A stretch of 64,000 nt of DNA from an uncultured Clostridia bacterium (GTDB lineage Bacteria > Bacillota_A > Clostridia > TANB77 > CAG-508): the NCBI GenBank assembly GCA_944393405.1, contig CALYAC010000011.1:1-64000 (forward strand), given 5' to 3'. A model generated the notes under the pieces. It was not told the DNA's origin, did no database searches, and saw nothing but the letters and a program-made list of their open reading frames with translations. The position numbers and the translations under genes are program-made. The first letter of the stretch is position 1; each line of letters begins with the position of its first letter. Positions 55,893 through 64,000 of this stretch are shown one piece after another.

Positions 55893-57053
55893 ATGAATTT
55901 AGAAACTTTAATGCCAAATTATAATAATAGCATTTTGAATTTAATTAATTCAATTCTTAAAAAATTTAATGTAGAAACTAAATATAAAGGTCTTAGTAAA
56001 TTAGATAAAATCTTAGATAAAGAATATAAAAATGTTGTATTAGTTGTATTAGACGGGATGGGAGAAAGAGTTTTAAATGATCATGTTAAAAATGGTTTAT
56101 TTAAACAAAATGAAATAGATACAATAACTTCAGTATTCCCATCTACAACAACTGCAGCAATGACAACATATTACTCAGGCAAGCCTCCAATAGAAACTGC
56201 TTGGATTGGGTGGTCACAATATTTTAAAGAATATGGAAAAACATTGGATTTATTTCCAGAAAAAGATTCATATACAGGAGATAAATTAAAGATAAACAAT
56301 TTACCAGTAGATAATATAATAGGATTTAAGACTGTATATGAAATGATAAGAGAAGAAAATGAACAAATAAAAACATATGAAATAATGCCAACACATTGTG
56401 CTAAAAAAGCAAAAATAACAATGACTGCAAATACGATAGAGGAAATGTGTGAATGCATTGAGACATTATGTACAGCAAGAGGAAATAAATTCATAATGGC
56501 ATATAATGATAATCCGGACGGAATATTACATAAATTTGGATGTGAATCAGAAGAAGTAAATGAATTTATGAAAAATACGGAAAAAGAATTTGAAAAATTA
56601 ATAGAGAAATTAAAAGAAACAAATACAATAATAATAATTTCAGCAGACCATGGACATAATGACATTAAAGAGACAATAGATATAGTGGAAGAGGAAGAAT
56701 TGCAAAAATGTTTATTAATGCCACCATCTGTTGAATCAAGAGCGACATCTTTTTTAGTTAAAGAAGAAATGAAAGAAAATTTTGAAAGAATATTTAATGA
56801 AAAATATGGTGATAGATTTAAGTTATATACAAAAGAAGAATTTTTAAAAAACGGATTTTTAGGATATGGAGAAAAACATGAAAAAATAGATGAGTTTTTA
56901 GGCAATTACATTTCTGTTGCAATAGATTCATCAAGATTTTTATTAGGAACTAATTTATCTAGAGAGTTAAAAAAACTAGATGAAAAGAAATCAACTCATA
57001 GTGGATTAACTAAAAATGAAATGGAAGTGCCATTAATAGTATTTGATTTATAA
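55893..57053 (+). CDS. Alkaline-phosphatase-superfamily phosphodiesterase
   Basis: 386 residues of the type I phosphodiesterase/nucleotide pyrophosphatase fold. Metal site LVVLDGMGERVL near residue 53, nucleophile Thr in SVFPSTTTAAMTTYYSGK, ISADHGHNDI near 250 and a late His in KKSTHSGLT. There is no signal peptide, so probably cytoplasmic. The substrate is unknown. GAAAGGAA lies upstream; a long-stem terminator follows. Confidence 0.82.
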   Translation: MNLETLMPNYNNSILNLINSILKKFNVETKYKGLSKLDKILDKEYKNVVLVVLDGMGERVLNDHVKNGLFKQNEIDTITSVFPSTTTAAMTTYYSGKPPIETAWIGWSQYFKEYGKTLDLFPEKDSYTGDKLKINNLPVDNIIGFKTVYEMIREENEQIKTYEIMPTHCAKKAKITMTANTIEEMCECIETLCTARGNKFIMAYNDNPDGILHKFGCESEEVNEFMKNTEKEFEKLIEKLKETNTIIIISADHGHNDIKETIDIVEEEELQKCLLMPPSVESRATSFLVKEEMKENFERIFNEKYGDRFKLYTKEEFLKNGFLGYGEKHEKIDEFLGNYISVAIDSSRFLLGTNLSRELKKLDEKKSTHSGLTKNEMEVPLIVFDL

Positions 57054-57060
57054 TAAATAA

Positions 57061-57105
57061 AAAAGAATACAAAATTAGAATTTTAAATTTTGTATTCTTT
57101 TTATA
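57061..57105 (+). terminator. Terminator after phosphodiesterase gene
   Basis: Perfect 16-base stem AAAAGAATACAAAATT / AATTTTGTATTCTTTT, followed by TATATG. Confidence 0.8.
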
Positions 57106-57188
57106 TGTCAAATTTTTAGTAGAAAAATAATTATATTTATGATATATTGATACAAGTTATTAATTATACAAGTATACGAGGAGAAAAA

Positions 57189-57818
57189 ATGAAAATTTTA
57201 GATGTCTATAAAGAATATAATATTCCAGAAAATTTACAGATGCATATGCTAAGAGTAGCAGCATGCAGTAACATAATAATGGATAATTGGAATGGAAGAA
57301 AAATTGATAAAAAAGCAGTTACAAGAGTTTGCTTATTACATGATATGGGTAATATTGTTAAAATACCAGAAGATTTTTCTAATGATGAAGGATTTAAAAA
57401 AACTAGAAAAAAGTATTTTGATATATATGGGTCAAATGATCATGCAATAAATATGGAAATAGGAAGAAAAGTAGGTTTAAATGAAAAAGAATTAGAAATA
57501 TTAGATGGTAAAAGATCTAGAAAAAATGAAGAAACACTAAATTCTAGTTCATATGAAAGAAAATTATGTGCGTATTGTGATCAGAGAGTAGCACCAGACG
57601 GAGTAATTGGGTTAAAAGAAAGATTGGAAGATGCAAAAGAAAGATATAAGAATAAACCATTATCAGTATGGTCAAATGAGGAAAAAGCAAATCATTTAAT
57701 AAAATGTGCTTTAGGAATAGAAGAACAATTAATGGAATGTTGCTCTATAAAGCCAGAAGATATAAATGATGAATCAATAAGACCTTATATAGAAAAATTA
57801 CAAAAATATGAAATCTAA
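57189..57818 (+). CDS. HD-domain phosphohydrolase
   Basis: 209 residues. HMLRVAACSNIIMDNW near residue 15 and VCLLHDMGNIVKIP near 50 give the metal-binding His and HD pair; NDHAINMEIG follows. Likely a small metal-dependent phosphohydrolase; substrate unknown. ATG 57189 follows GAGGAG at seven bases; the upstream reading from 57147 lacks a site. It begins a same-direction run of HD, hydrolase and kinase genes to 62367. Confidence 0.8.
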   Translation: MKILDVYKEYNIPENLQMHMLRVAACSNIIMDNWNGRKIDKKAVTRVCLLHDMGNIVKIPEDFSNDEGFKKTRKKYFDIYGSNDHAINMEIGRKVGLNEKELEILDGKRSRKNEETLNSSSYERKLCAYCDQRVAPDGVIGLKERLEDAKERYKNKPLSVWSNEEKANHLIKCALGIEEQLMECCSIKPEDINDESIRPYIEKLQKYEI

Positions 57819-57837
57819 ATAAAAGGAGGGTTGTTGT

Positions 57838-58494
57838 ATGAAATTAGTATTAGCATCACAAGGATTTACAACAGATGAAATTGCAGAAAAAGTTGCAAAA
57901 TTAGTAGGAAAAGATTTAAAAAATATAAATATAGGAATAATAAATGAATCATATGTAGCAATATCAGAATGTCGCTCAAAAAGATGGCTCATAAATGAAC
58001 TTATGAACATAGAAAGACATATAGGTGGTATCATAGATTTTGTTAACTTAAGAGCATATAATAAAAAAGAAATAGAAAGAAGATTATCTGCAGCAGACTT
58101 AATATATATTGTTGGAGGAAAACAATTAATATATGGAGATTTATTTAAAAAAACTGGAGTAGATAATATGCTTAAAAAACTATTAGATACAAAAGTAATA
58201 ATGGGAACATCTGCAGGCTCAATAGTGTTAGGAAAATTGATTGATAGTAAGTATTATTGGAAAGAAAGATATAATATTGATCTAAATGGCATACAAAACA
58301 ATGAATTAGAATTTGTTAATTTTAATATAATACCTCATTATATGAGGGAAGATCATAAAAAATGGAATGAAGAATTCTATAAAAAAGTAGCAGAAGAAAA
58401 TTCTTTTCCATTATATGCAATAAATGATAACCAAGCTGTTATATATAATGATGGAAAAATAGAATATGTAGGAGGTAATCCGGTAATCTTTTAA
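57838..58494 (+). CDS. S51-family peptidase-like protein
   Basis: 218 residues. The nucleophile elbow is IMGTSAGSIVLGKLI with the Ser near residue 123, AADLIYIVGGKQLIYGDLF comes before it, and FNIIPHYMRED follows. These match peptidase family S51 (dipeptidase E/cyanophycinase type, class I amidotransferase-like fold). AAGGAGGG precedes the start. Confidence 0.85.
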   Translation: MKLVLASQGFTTDEIAEKVAKLVGKDLKNINIGIINESYVAISECRSKRWLINELMNIERHIGGIIDFVNLRAYNKKEIERRLSAADLIYIVGGKQLIYGDLFKKTGVDNMLKKLLDTKVIMGTSAGSIVLGKLIDSKYYWKERYNIDLNGIQNNELEFVNFNIIPHYMREDHKKWNEEFYKKVAEENSFPLYAINDNQAVIYNDGKIEYVGGNPVIF

Positions 58495-58523
58495 AACAAA
58501 TTATAAATGATGAGGGATGTATA

Positions 58524-59309
58524 ATGATTGACTTTAATAAAGCAAAAGAATCTTTTGTAAATTATTTGAAAAAATATGATGTAAATGATTCTAAAATGAA
58601 ATTAAAAATAAAACATACATATGAAGTAGTTAAGCAGAGTGAATTTATTGCAAAAAGTTTAGGATTAGATAATGAAAATATAGAACTTGCAAAATTAATA
58701 GGATTACTTCATGATATAGGAAGATTTGAGCAGATAAAACTTACATCAGATTTTGTAGATAATAGTAAGATAGATCATGCAGATTATGGAGCCAAAGTAT
58801 TATTTGAAAACAATTTAATTAGGAGTTTTATAGAAACAAATAAATATGATAAATTAATAGAAAAATCAATTATAAATCATAATAAATATAAAATAGAAGA
58901 AGGACTAGATAAAAATGTAGAATTACATTGTAAAATAATAAGAGATGCAGATAAAATAGATAATTTTAGAGTAAAAGAAGTAGAAAATTTTAAAGATATA
59001 TTTCCTAATGTATACAATCCTAAAACTATATATTATTCTAAAATTTCACCTAAAGTTTACTCTGATTTCATGAAAGGAAAGTGTATAGATGTAAAGAATA
59101 GAATTACTCAACTGGATTATTGGGTTTGTGTTATAGGATTTATTTTTGATTTGTATTTTGATATTTCGAAAAAGTATATTTTAGATAAAAACTATATTAA
59201 TATTTTAATAGATAGGATACAATATAAAGACGAAGAAACAAAAAAACAAATGGAAGATATACGTAAATTCGCAAATAATTATTTAAAAGAAAGTATAAGT
59301 AATAAATAA
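58524..59309 (+). CDS. HD-domain phosphohydrolase
   Basis: 261 residues. KHTYEVVKQSEFIAKSLG near residue 30, LIGLLHDIGRFEQIK near 68 with the HD pair, DHADYGAKVLFENNL, and IIRDADKIDNFR near 155 with the last metal Asp complete an HD set. The last 60 residues are helical. Similar to uncharacterised HD proteins of Clostridia; substrate unknown. Confidence 0.85.
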   Translation: MIDFNKAKESFVNYLKKYDVNDSKMKLKIKHTYEVVKQSEFIAKSLGLDNENIELAKLIGLLHDIGRFEQIKLTSDFVDNSKIDHADYGAKVLFENNLIRSFIETNKYDKLIEKSIINHNKYKIEEGLDKNVELHCKIIRDADKIDNFRVKEVENFKDIFPNVYNPKTIYYSKISPKVYSDFMKGKCIDVKNRITQLDYWVCVIGFIFDLYFDISKKYILDKNYINILIDRIQYKDEETKKQMEDIRKFANNYLKESISNK

Positions 59310-59417
59310 AAAATATTCACAAGGAAGAAACCTATACAATTATTTATCAACAAAAAATTGTATTATTGTGGATTGTTTAATTAAAGATTAAAAGATATTG
59401 CAAGGAAAAGGAAGAAT

Positions 59418-60332
59418 ATGATTTTAGCATTAATTTTTGTGATTTTAATTTCAATAGTAATGGGATTTATTGCAGGAAACTTTTTATTTAATTTAGCTTT
59501 AAATCCTAAGTCATCAAAAAGTATAATTTTCAAAAATGACTATGATGAAGAAATAGAAAATAAAAAAGAAGAAAACAGAAAATGGATTGAAGAAAATTCA
59601 AAAGAAGTATATATAGAAAATAAAAAAATAAAATTGCATGGATATGAAGTAATAAATAAAAAAGAATCTAATATATGGATAATAGCAGTTCATGGATATA
59701 TTGACTCTGCAGTATCAATGGTACCAAGTTGCAAGCAGTTTAATAGATTAGGATATAATGTTCTGATGCCAAATTTAAGAACACATGGAAAAAGTGAAGG
59801 TAAATATATTGGAATGGGATGGCTTGATAGAATAGATATTCTGAAATGGATTGAATACTTAATAAACAAATACGGAAATATAAAAATAATTTTATATGGA
59901 ATATCAATGGGAGCTGCAACTGTGATGATGACCAGTGGAGAAAAGTTACCTGAGAATGTGAAAATGGTAATAGAAGATTGTGGATATACATCCGTATGGG
60001 AAGAATTTACATATGAGCTTAAAACATTATTTCATATGCCGCAATTTCCAACGCTATATTATGCAAATTTAATTACTATTTTACGAGCAGGATATTCATT
60101 AAGAAAAGCATCTTGCATAAAACAAATCAAAAAATCAAAAATACCAATATTATTTATACATGGAGATAAAGATAAATTTGTACCATTTTATATGCTTGAT
60201 AAATTATATGAAGCTGCAACATGTAAAAAAGAAAAATTAGTTATAAAAAATGCAGAACATGCAGAAGCACAGGAAATAGACAAAGAGAAATATTGGAAAA
60301 CAGTAAAAAAGTTTATAAAAAACAATCTATAA
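59418..60332 (+). CDS. Alpha/beta hydrolase with N-terminal membrane anchor
   Basis: 304 residues. Residues 1-25 are one hydrophobic segment. The hydrolase fold has AVHGYIDSAVSMV, NLRTHGKSEGKYIGMGWLDR, nucleophile Ser in ILYGISMGAATVMM near 160, LFIHGDKDKFVPF with the Asp, and the His in NAEHAEAQ. Resembles the YqkD/BAAT-like extracellular hydrolases of Firmicutes. Substrate unknown. Confidence 0.85.
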   Translation: MILALIFVILISIVMGFIAGNFLFNLALNPKSSKSIIFKNDYDEEIENKKEENRKWIEENSKEVYIENKKIKLHGYEVINKKESNIWIIAVHGYIDSAVSMVPSCKQFNRLGYNVLMPNLRTHGKSEGKYIGMGWLDRIDILKWIEYLINKYGNIKIILYGISMGAATVMMTSGEKLPENVKMVIEDCGYTSVWEEFTYELKTLFHMPQFPTLYYANLITILRAGYSLRKASCIKQIKKSKIPILFIHGDKDKFVPFYMLDKLYEAATCKKEKLVIKNAEHAEAQEIDKEKYWKTVKKFIKNNL

Positions 60333-60351
60333 AAAATACGAGGAGGAAAAA

Positions 60352-60888
60352 ATGCAAAAATTAGATTATGCAATTTTATTTGCTACAAAAGCACATGACG
60401 GACAAAGGAGAAAAACTGACAATGTAGATATGATATTTCACCCATTTACAGTAGGAATGTTATTACAAAAGAGTGGAATGAGTGAAGAAACCGTGATTGC
60501 CGGAATTCTACATGATGTAGTAGAGGATACTAAGTATACGATAGAAGATATTGAAAAGATTTTTGGAACAAATGTAAAAAATATTGTAGAAGAAGTAACA
60601 GAGAATAAAAAACTAGAATGGAAAGAGAGAAAAAAAGAAGCAATAAAAAAAATTAAAAATGCAAGTTTCGAAGGAAAAATGGTTGAATGTGCAGACAAAA
60701 TAAATAACTTGGAAAGTTTATATGATTTATTAGAAGAAAAAGGAGAAGATGTTTGGAAAAGTTTTAATAAGCCATATCAAGAGCAAAGATGGTATTATAC
60801 AGAAATGTATAAAGCAGTTATACAAAATGTGGAATATAATAACTTTTTCAAGAGATATGAAACAATATTATACAAAATTTTTAAATAA
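60352..60888 (+). CDS. HD-domain protein like (p)ppGpp hydrolases
   Basis: 178 residues. ATKAHDGQRRKTDN, HPFTVGMLLQKSG and AGILHDVVEDTKYT match the HD hydrolase domain of SpoT/RelA and the small alarmone hydrolases; ECADKINNLESL gives the later Asp. No synthetase, TGS or ACT domain is present, so it would be a stand-alone hydrolase. GAGGA precedes ATG 60352. Confidence 0.82.
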   Translation: MQKLDYAILFATKAHDGQRRKTDNVDMIFHPFTVGMLLQKSGMSEETVIAGILHDVVEDTKYTIEDIEKIFGTNVKNIVEEVTENKKLEWKERKKEAIKKIKNASFEGKMVECADKINNLESLYDLLEEKGEDVWKSFNKPYQEQRWYYTEMYKAVIQNVEYNNFFKRYETILYKIFK

Positions 60889-60902
60889 AAGTGGGGTATA
60901 AA

Positions 60903-61661
60903 ATGATTACAATTTCTGAAGCTGATATGGAACAAAAGATGAATGAAATAAAAGACAATATGCGTAGGATAAAAGAAGGAATCAATGATGACAGAGATCC
61001 AATCTTTATTGAATTATTAGGAACTCCTAAAAGTGGAAAAACAACATTATTAAAAAATGTTAAAGGATTATTTGCTAATAGCGGAATTGAAATGTTTACA
61101 AGAAGAGAAACAGCAGAATATAATCCAGTAGATAAAGATTCTAATCAATATGATTTATGGATGGTTTTAGAATTATTTAGAAATTTAGTTGAAGATATTT
61201 CAAATAGAAAAGGGCAAATAGTGATATATGATAGAGGAATTATAGATAGGTTAACTTGGCTTCAAAGTGCACGATTAGAAGGAAGTATAGAAGATGAAGA
61301 CTTAAATAGACTTTTTGAATTATATAAAATAAATAGTATAAATAGTGGATATAAACCTATAACTTTAGGATTTTTAACTTCTCCAGAGTTAAGTGTGCAA
61401 CGAAAAGGAAAAGAAGGTAGAGTAGTAAATGTGCAGAATTTAAGAAGATATAATACAATTCTTAAAGGTAGTCAACAATTGATAAGTCAAATGTCTTCTA
61501 GCTATAAATTAACAGAAACTGATACATATCAAGGAAAACTCGAAGAATTTATATTAGATATGTCATCATATATTACAGGACAAATAGCAAATCAACTAGA
61601 AGTAAAGAAAAGTGAAAAAGTAAAGAATACTACTATAAGTGAAAAAACTGAAAGAGAATAG
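60903..61661 (+). CDS. P-loop kinase-like protein
   Basis: 252 residues. Walker A is ELLGTPKSGKTTLLKNV near residue 45; IVIYDRGIIDRLTWLQSARL near 105 resembles the DR-containing segment of nucleoside and thymidylate kinases. The last 30 residues are a charged tail. ATG 60903 is the first good start (GTGGGG upstream). It directly precedes tmk, so a nucleotide-kinase role fits, but the substrate is unknown. Confidence 0.72.
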   Translation: MITISEADMEQKMNEIKDNMRRIKEGINDDRDPIFIELLGTPKSGKTTLLKNVKGLFANSGIEMFTRRETAEYNPVDKDSNQYDLWMVLELFRNLVEDISNRKGQIVIYDRGIIDRLTWLQSARLEGSIEDEDLNRLFELYKINSINSGYKPITLGFLTSPELSVQRKGKEGRVVNVQNLRRYNTILKGSQQLISQMSSSYKLTETDTYQGKLEEFILDMSSYITGQIANQLEVKKSEKVKNTTISEKTERE

Positions 61662-61689
61662 ATTCTAAAGAAAAGAAAGGGAGGAAAAT

Positions 61690-62367
61690 ATGAAACAAGG
61701 TAAATTATTTGTAATTGATGGAACAGATGGAAGCGGAAAGCAGACTCAACTTCAAAAATTAAAAGAAAGATTTGATAAAGAAAAAATAGAATATAAAACA
61801 GTAAGTTTTCCAAATTATGATAGTCCATCATCTTCTTTAGTAAAAATGTATTTAAATGGAGAATTTGGAACAGATCCATTAAAAATTAGTCCATATATAG
61901 CTTCAACTTTTTATGCAGTAGATAGATATGCTACTTTTAAAAAAGAATATGAAGAATATTATAATAACGGTGGAATAATTTTAGCAGATAGATATACGAC
62001 TTCGAATATGGTACACCAAGCAGGAAAGATAAAGGATGATGAAGAAAGAAATAAATTTTTAGACTGGCTATGGGATTTTGAATTTAATTTATATGGATTA
62101 CCCGTACCTACAAAAGTTATATTTTTAAATATGCCAACAGAATATGCAGAAAAATTGATGAAAAATAGAGCAAATAAAATCACACATGAAGAAAAGAAAG
62201 ATATACATGAAAGCAATAAGTCTCATTTACAAGATGCATATAATGAAGCTTGTAAATTAGTAAAGAAATATGATTGGTGTGAAATAAAATGTGTAGAAAA
62301 TGAAAAAATAAAAACAATAGAAGAAATACATGAAGAAGTATTTAACAATGTAAAGAAATATATATAA
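61690..62367 (+). CDS. tmk: Thymidylate kinase
   Basis: Phosphorylates dTMP to dTDP. P-loop FVIDGTDGSGKQTQ at residues 8-20, SFPNYDSPSSSLVKMYLNGE, and the DR motif in GGIILADRYTTSNMVHQAGK near 100. It resembles the longer thymidylate kinase branch of Clostridia (225 residues) with a Gln in place of the usual Ser/Thr in the P-loop (GSGKQT). GGGAGG precedes the start. The REP palindrome follows the stop. Confidence 0.88.
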   Translation: MKQGKLFVIDGTDGSGKQTQLQKLKERFDKEKIEYKTVSFPNYDSPSSSLVKMYLNGEFGTDPLKISPYIASTFYAVDRYATFKKEYEEYYNNGGIILADRYTTSNMVHQAGKIKDDEERNKFLDWLWDFEFNLYGLPVPTKVIFLNMPTEYAEKLMKNRANKITHEEKKDIHESNKSHLQDAYNEACKLVKKYDWCEIKCVENEKIKTIEEIHEEVFNNVKKYI

Positions 62368-62374
62368 AAATTAA

Positions 62375-62436
62375 AAAAGGGGACGGGCTTGTTTTGTGAA
62401 ATATAAAAAATTTACAAAACAAGCCCGTCCCCTTTT
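62375..62436. repeat. REP-type palindrome
   Basis: Left arm starting AAAAGGGGACGGGCTTGTTT, seven-base loop, and right arm ending AAGCCCGTCCCCTTTT, a 27-base near-perfect stem. Core GGGGACGG and TTGTTTTGT match the RAYT-bounding palindromes at 51229 and 52258. It also ends with A/T runs and could stop transcription both ways. Confidence 0.88.
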
Positions 62437-62446
62437 AAAAAAATAC

Positions 62447-62475
62447 TTGTAATTCTTGGAAAATGTATGTATAAT
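62447..62475 (+). promoter_or_regulatory. Promoter of gatC
   Basis: TTGTAA (62447-62452), 17-base spacer, TATAAT (62470-62475), directly after the REP palindrome. Confidence 0.75.
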
Positions 62476-62513
62476 AAGTAAGTATTAACATAAAAGTAGT
62501 GAGGAGTGATACT

Positions 62514-62804
62514 ATGGCAGATGTAAGTAAAGAAGAGCTATTGCATATTGCAAATTTAGCAAATTTAAATATTAAAGAAGATGAACTAGACAATTATTTA
62601 GCAAATCTTCAAGATATATTAAATTTTGCAAATGTAGTAAACAATGCCAATACAGAAGGATTAGAAGAAACAATAGGAGAAAACGATAAATATAATGTAT
62701 TTAGAAAAGATGAAGTAAAAGAATTTAAAGAGAATAATTTATTATTAATGAATGCAAAAGAACAAGAAAGAAATATGTTCAAAATACCAAAAGTAATTAA
62801 TTAG
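62514..62804 (+). CDS. gatC: Asp/Glu-tRNA amidotransferase subunit C
   Basis: The small subunit of GatCAB, which amidates Glu-tRNA-Gln and Asp-tRNA-Asn. 96 residues with EELLHIANLANLNIKEDELD, LQDILNFANVVNNANTEGLE and a late FRKDEVKEF. ATG 62514 follows GAGGAG at eight bases; GTG 62499 would overlap. An HAD gene lies between it and gatA. Confidence 0.93.
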   Translation: MADVSKEELLHIANLANLNIKEDELDNYLANLQDILNFANVVNNANTEGLEETIGENDKYNVFRKDEVKEFKENNLLLMNAKEQERNMFKIPKVIN

Positions 62805-62812
62805 GAGAATTT

Positions 62813-63421
62813 ATGAATATAGGAATAGATATAGATGATACACTTACTAATACATATGAGCTAGCTTTTAATTATGCAGAAGAATATACAGTTAATGAAT
62901 TAAAGAAAGAGATTCAATATGTAAATAGAGAAAGAATTAGAAATAGATTTACTCAAAATTTTCATGGTTGGTCAGAAGAAGAGGATAGAGCTTTTTGGGA
63001 TAAATATTATGAAATTATTGTTAAAAATGTTAGAATAAAACCGTTTGCTAAAGAAGTTATAGACAAACTAAGAGATGAAGGAGATTGTATATACTTCATA
63101 ACAGCAAGACATATATCTGAAAAATTTGATATTGAAGAAGTAACAAGAACATGGCTAAAAAAACATGAAATAGAATATGAAGGTATATATTTAAATATTT
63201 CAGATAAAGCTAAAATCATAAAAAACAATAATATAGATTTTTTTATTGATGATAATATAACTAATTGTTTAAATGTTTTAGAAACAGGAATAAAGACATG
63301 TATAATGGACGGTTTAATAAATTGTAATTTTTATAATGAAAAAATAGAGAGAATATATTCATGGCCACATCTATATCAAGTAATAAGTAGATATAAAAAA
63401 GAGATTGGAGGAAGTAAATAA
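62813..63421 (+). CDS. HAD-superfamily 5'-nucleotidase-like protein
   Basis: 202 residues. The HAD motif I is [15 protein letters not shown] at residues 4-18, motif [20 protein letters not shown] near 90, and [13 protein letters not shown] near 145 as motif IV. It fits the NT5C-type nucleotidase group. It starts eight bases after gatC, and its stop overlaps the gatA start (TAATG), so it is embedded in the gat operon. Substrate unknown. Confidence 0.85.
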   Translation: MNIGIDIDDTLTNTYELAFNYAEEYTVNELKKEIQYVNRERIRNRFTQNFHGWSEEEDRAFWDKYYEIIVKNVRIKPFAKEVIDKLRDEGDCIYFITARHISEKFDIEEVTRTWLKKHEIEYEGIYLNISDKAKIIKNNNIDFFIDDNITNCLNVLETGIKTCIMDGLINCNFYNEKIERIYSWPHLYQVISRYKKEIGGSK

Positions 63422-64000
63422 TGGACATTACAAGTTTAACAGTACATGAGCTTCAAGAAAAGTTAGAGAAAAATGAGATTACAAGTGAAGAAATAGTAAA
63501 AGCATATGTAGATAGAATAAATGACAAAGAAAAAGATGTAAAAGCATTTGTTACAACATTATGTGATGAAGCTTTAGAAGAAGCCAAAAAGGTTGATAAT
63601 GAAAGAAAAGCTGGAAAAGAATTATCTAGCTTAGCTGGTATTCCAATAGGAATAAAGGATAATATGTGTACAAAAGGTGTAAAAACTACATGTAGTTCAA
63701 GAATGTTAGAGGATTTTATTGCACCATATAATGCAACAGTAATAGAAAAGCTAAACAACGAAAATTTAATTAATTTAGGAAAATTAAATATGGATGAATT
63801 TGCAATGGGAGCTTCTACAGAATATTCATATTTTAAGAAAACTTCAAATCCATGGAAATTAAATACTGTACCAGGAGGATCTTCTGGGGGAAGTGCAGCA
63901 GCTGTGGCTGCAGAATTAGTTCCATGGGCACTTGGAAGTGATACAGGAGGTTCAATACGTCAACCATCATCTTTCTGTGGAGTTGTTGGCTTAAAGCCTA
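63421..64000 (+). CDS. gatA: Asp/Glu-tRNA amidotransferase subunit A, cut by window edge
   Basis: The N-terminal 193 residues of the amidase subunit. The catalytic Lys is in [13 protein letters not shown] near residue 78, and the Ser-rich signature [15 protein letters not shown] near 150, with [18 protein letters not shown] carrying the cis-Ser and nucleophile Ser. Start coupled to the HAD gene by TAATG. It continues past 64000. Confidence 0.95.
   Translation, partial: MDITSLTVHELQEKLEKNEITSEEIVKAYVDRINDKEKDVKAFVTTLCDEALEEAKKVDNERKAGKELSSLAGIPIGIKDNMCTKGVKTTCSSRMLEDFIAPYNATVIEKLNNENLINLGKLNMDEFAMGASTEYSYFKKTSNPWKLNTVPGGSSGGSAAAVAAELVPWALGSDTGGSIRQPSSFCGVVGLKP

Overview
The window is low-GC, strongly A-rich on coding strands, with Shine-Dalgarno sites of the AGGAG type, a T-box leader, MinE, RodA, GerS-like and AddB proteins, AspS/GatCA and a bifunctional AdhE. 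This fits an anaerobic Clostridia-type Firmicute, probably an uncultured gut lineage; I cannot name the species from sequence alone. The right edge cuts gatA; the left edge lies just upstream of minE.

Layout. 1-4 kb: minE and rodA (cell shape and division), dusB, then a GerS-like gene and a MazF toxin gene. 4-7.6 kb: an HD-GYP gene, a long AT-rich gap that may hold a structured RNA, mtaD and an XRE regulator. 7.7-15.9 kb: smc, a low-molecular-weight phosphatase gene, a calcium-type P-ATPase and an M23 peptidase. 16-22.4 kb: three uncharacterised genes, then plsX-acpP-rnc-radical SAM and a YitT-type membrane protein. 22.4-30.3 kb: an 8-oxoguanine glycosylase, a DUF2207 protein, addB, a small membrane protein and pgeF. 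30.3-36 kb: a duplicated two-gene module encoding Y-D-x-D-G repeat proteins, with a broken IS200-type element and an S66 peptidase gene between the copies. 36-41 kb: UDG, Nudix, P-loop genes, a GltD-like flavoprotein and an HExxH protein. 41-51 kb: leuS, guanine deaminase flanked by two small foreign-looking genes, a 929-residue HTH-repeat protein and adhE. 51-64 kb: a REP-bounded RAYT transposase, T-box-aspS, a HipA-like pair, a run of HD, hydrolase and nucleotide-kinase genes, and gatC-HAD-gatA.

Main discovery candidate. Three otherwise intact conserved genes (rodA, the LMW phosphatase, the GltD-like gene) are each split by exactly one extra nucleotide. At every split the zero-frame codon is CGG followed by A, and moving +1 reads GGA at a conserved glycine and gives a full-length product. 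Scanning every CGG in the window by eye, I found none used as an in-frame sense codon in the other native genes, although CGT and CGA are used at least a dozen times each. The only exceptions are two small, GC-richer, foreign-looking genes (four CGG codons) and one doubtful start choice at 40919. The simplest reading is that CGG is unassigned, with no tRNA-Arg(CCG), and that ribosomes meeting CGG-A skip one base. Error-type explanations remain possible and are testable.

Other notable points are the perfect 35-bp inverted REP palindromes around the RAYT gene, the duplicated repeat-protein module with its own promoter and terminator copies, a MazF gene without a visible antitoxin, a P-loop gene with an early in-frame TAA, and several uncharacterised repeat-bearing proteins.
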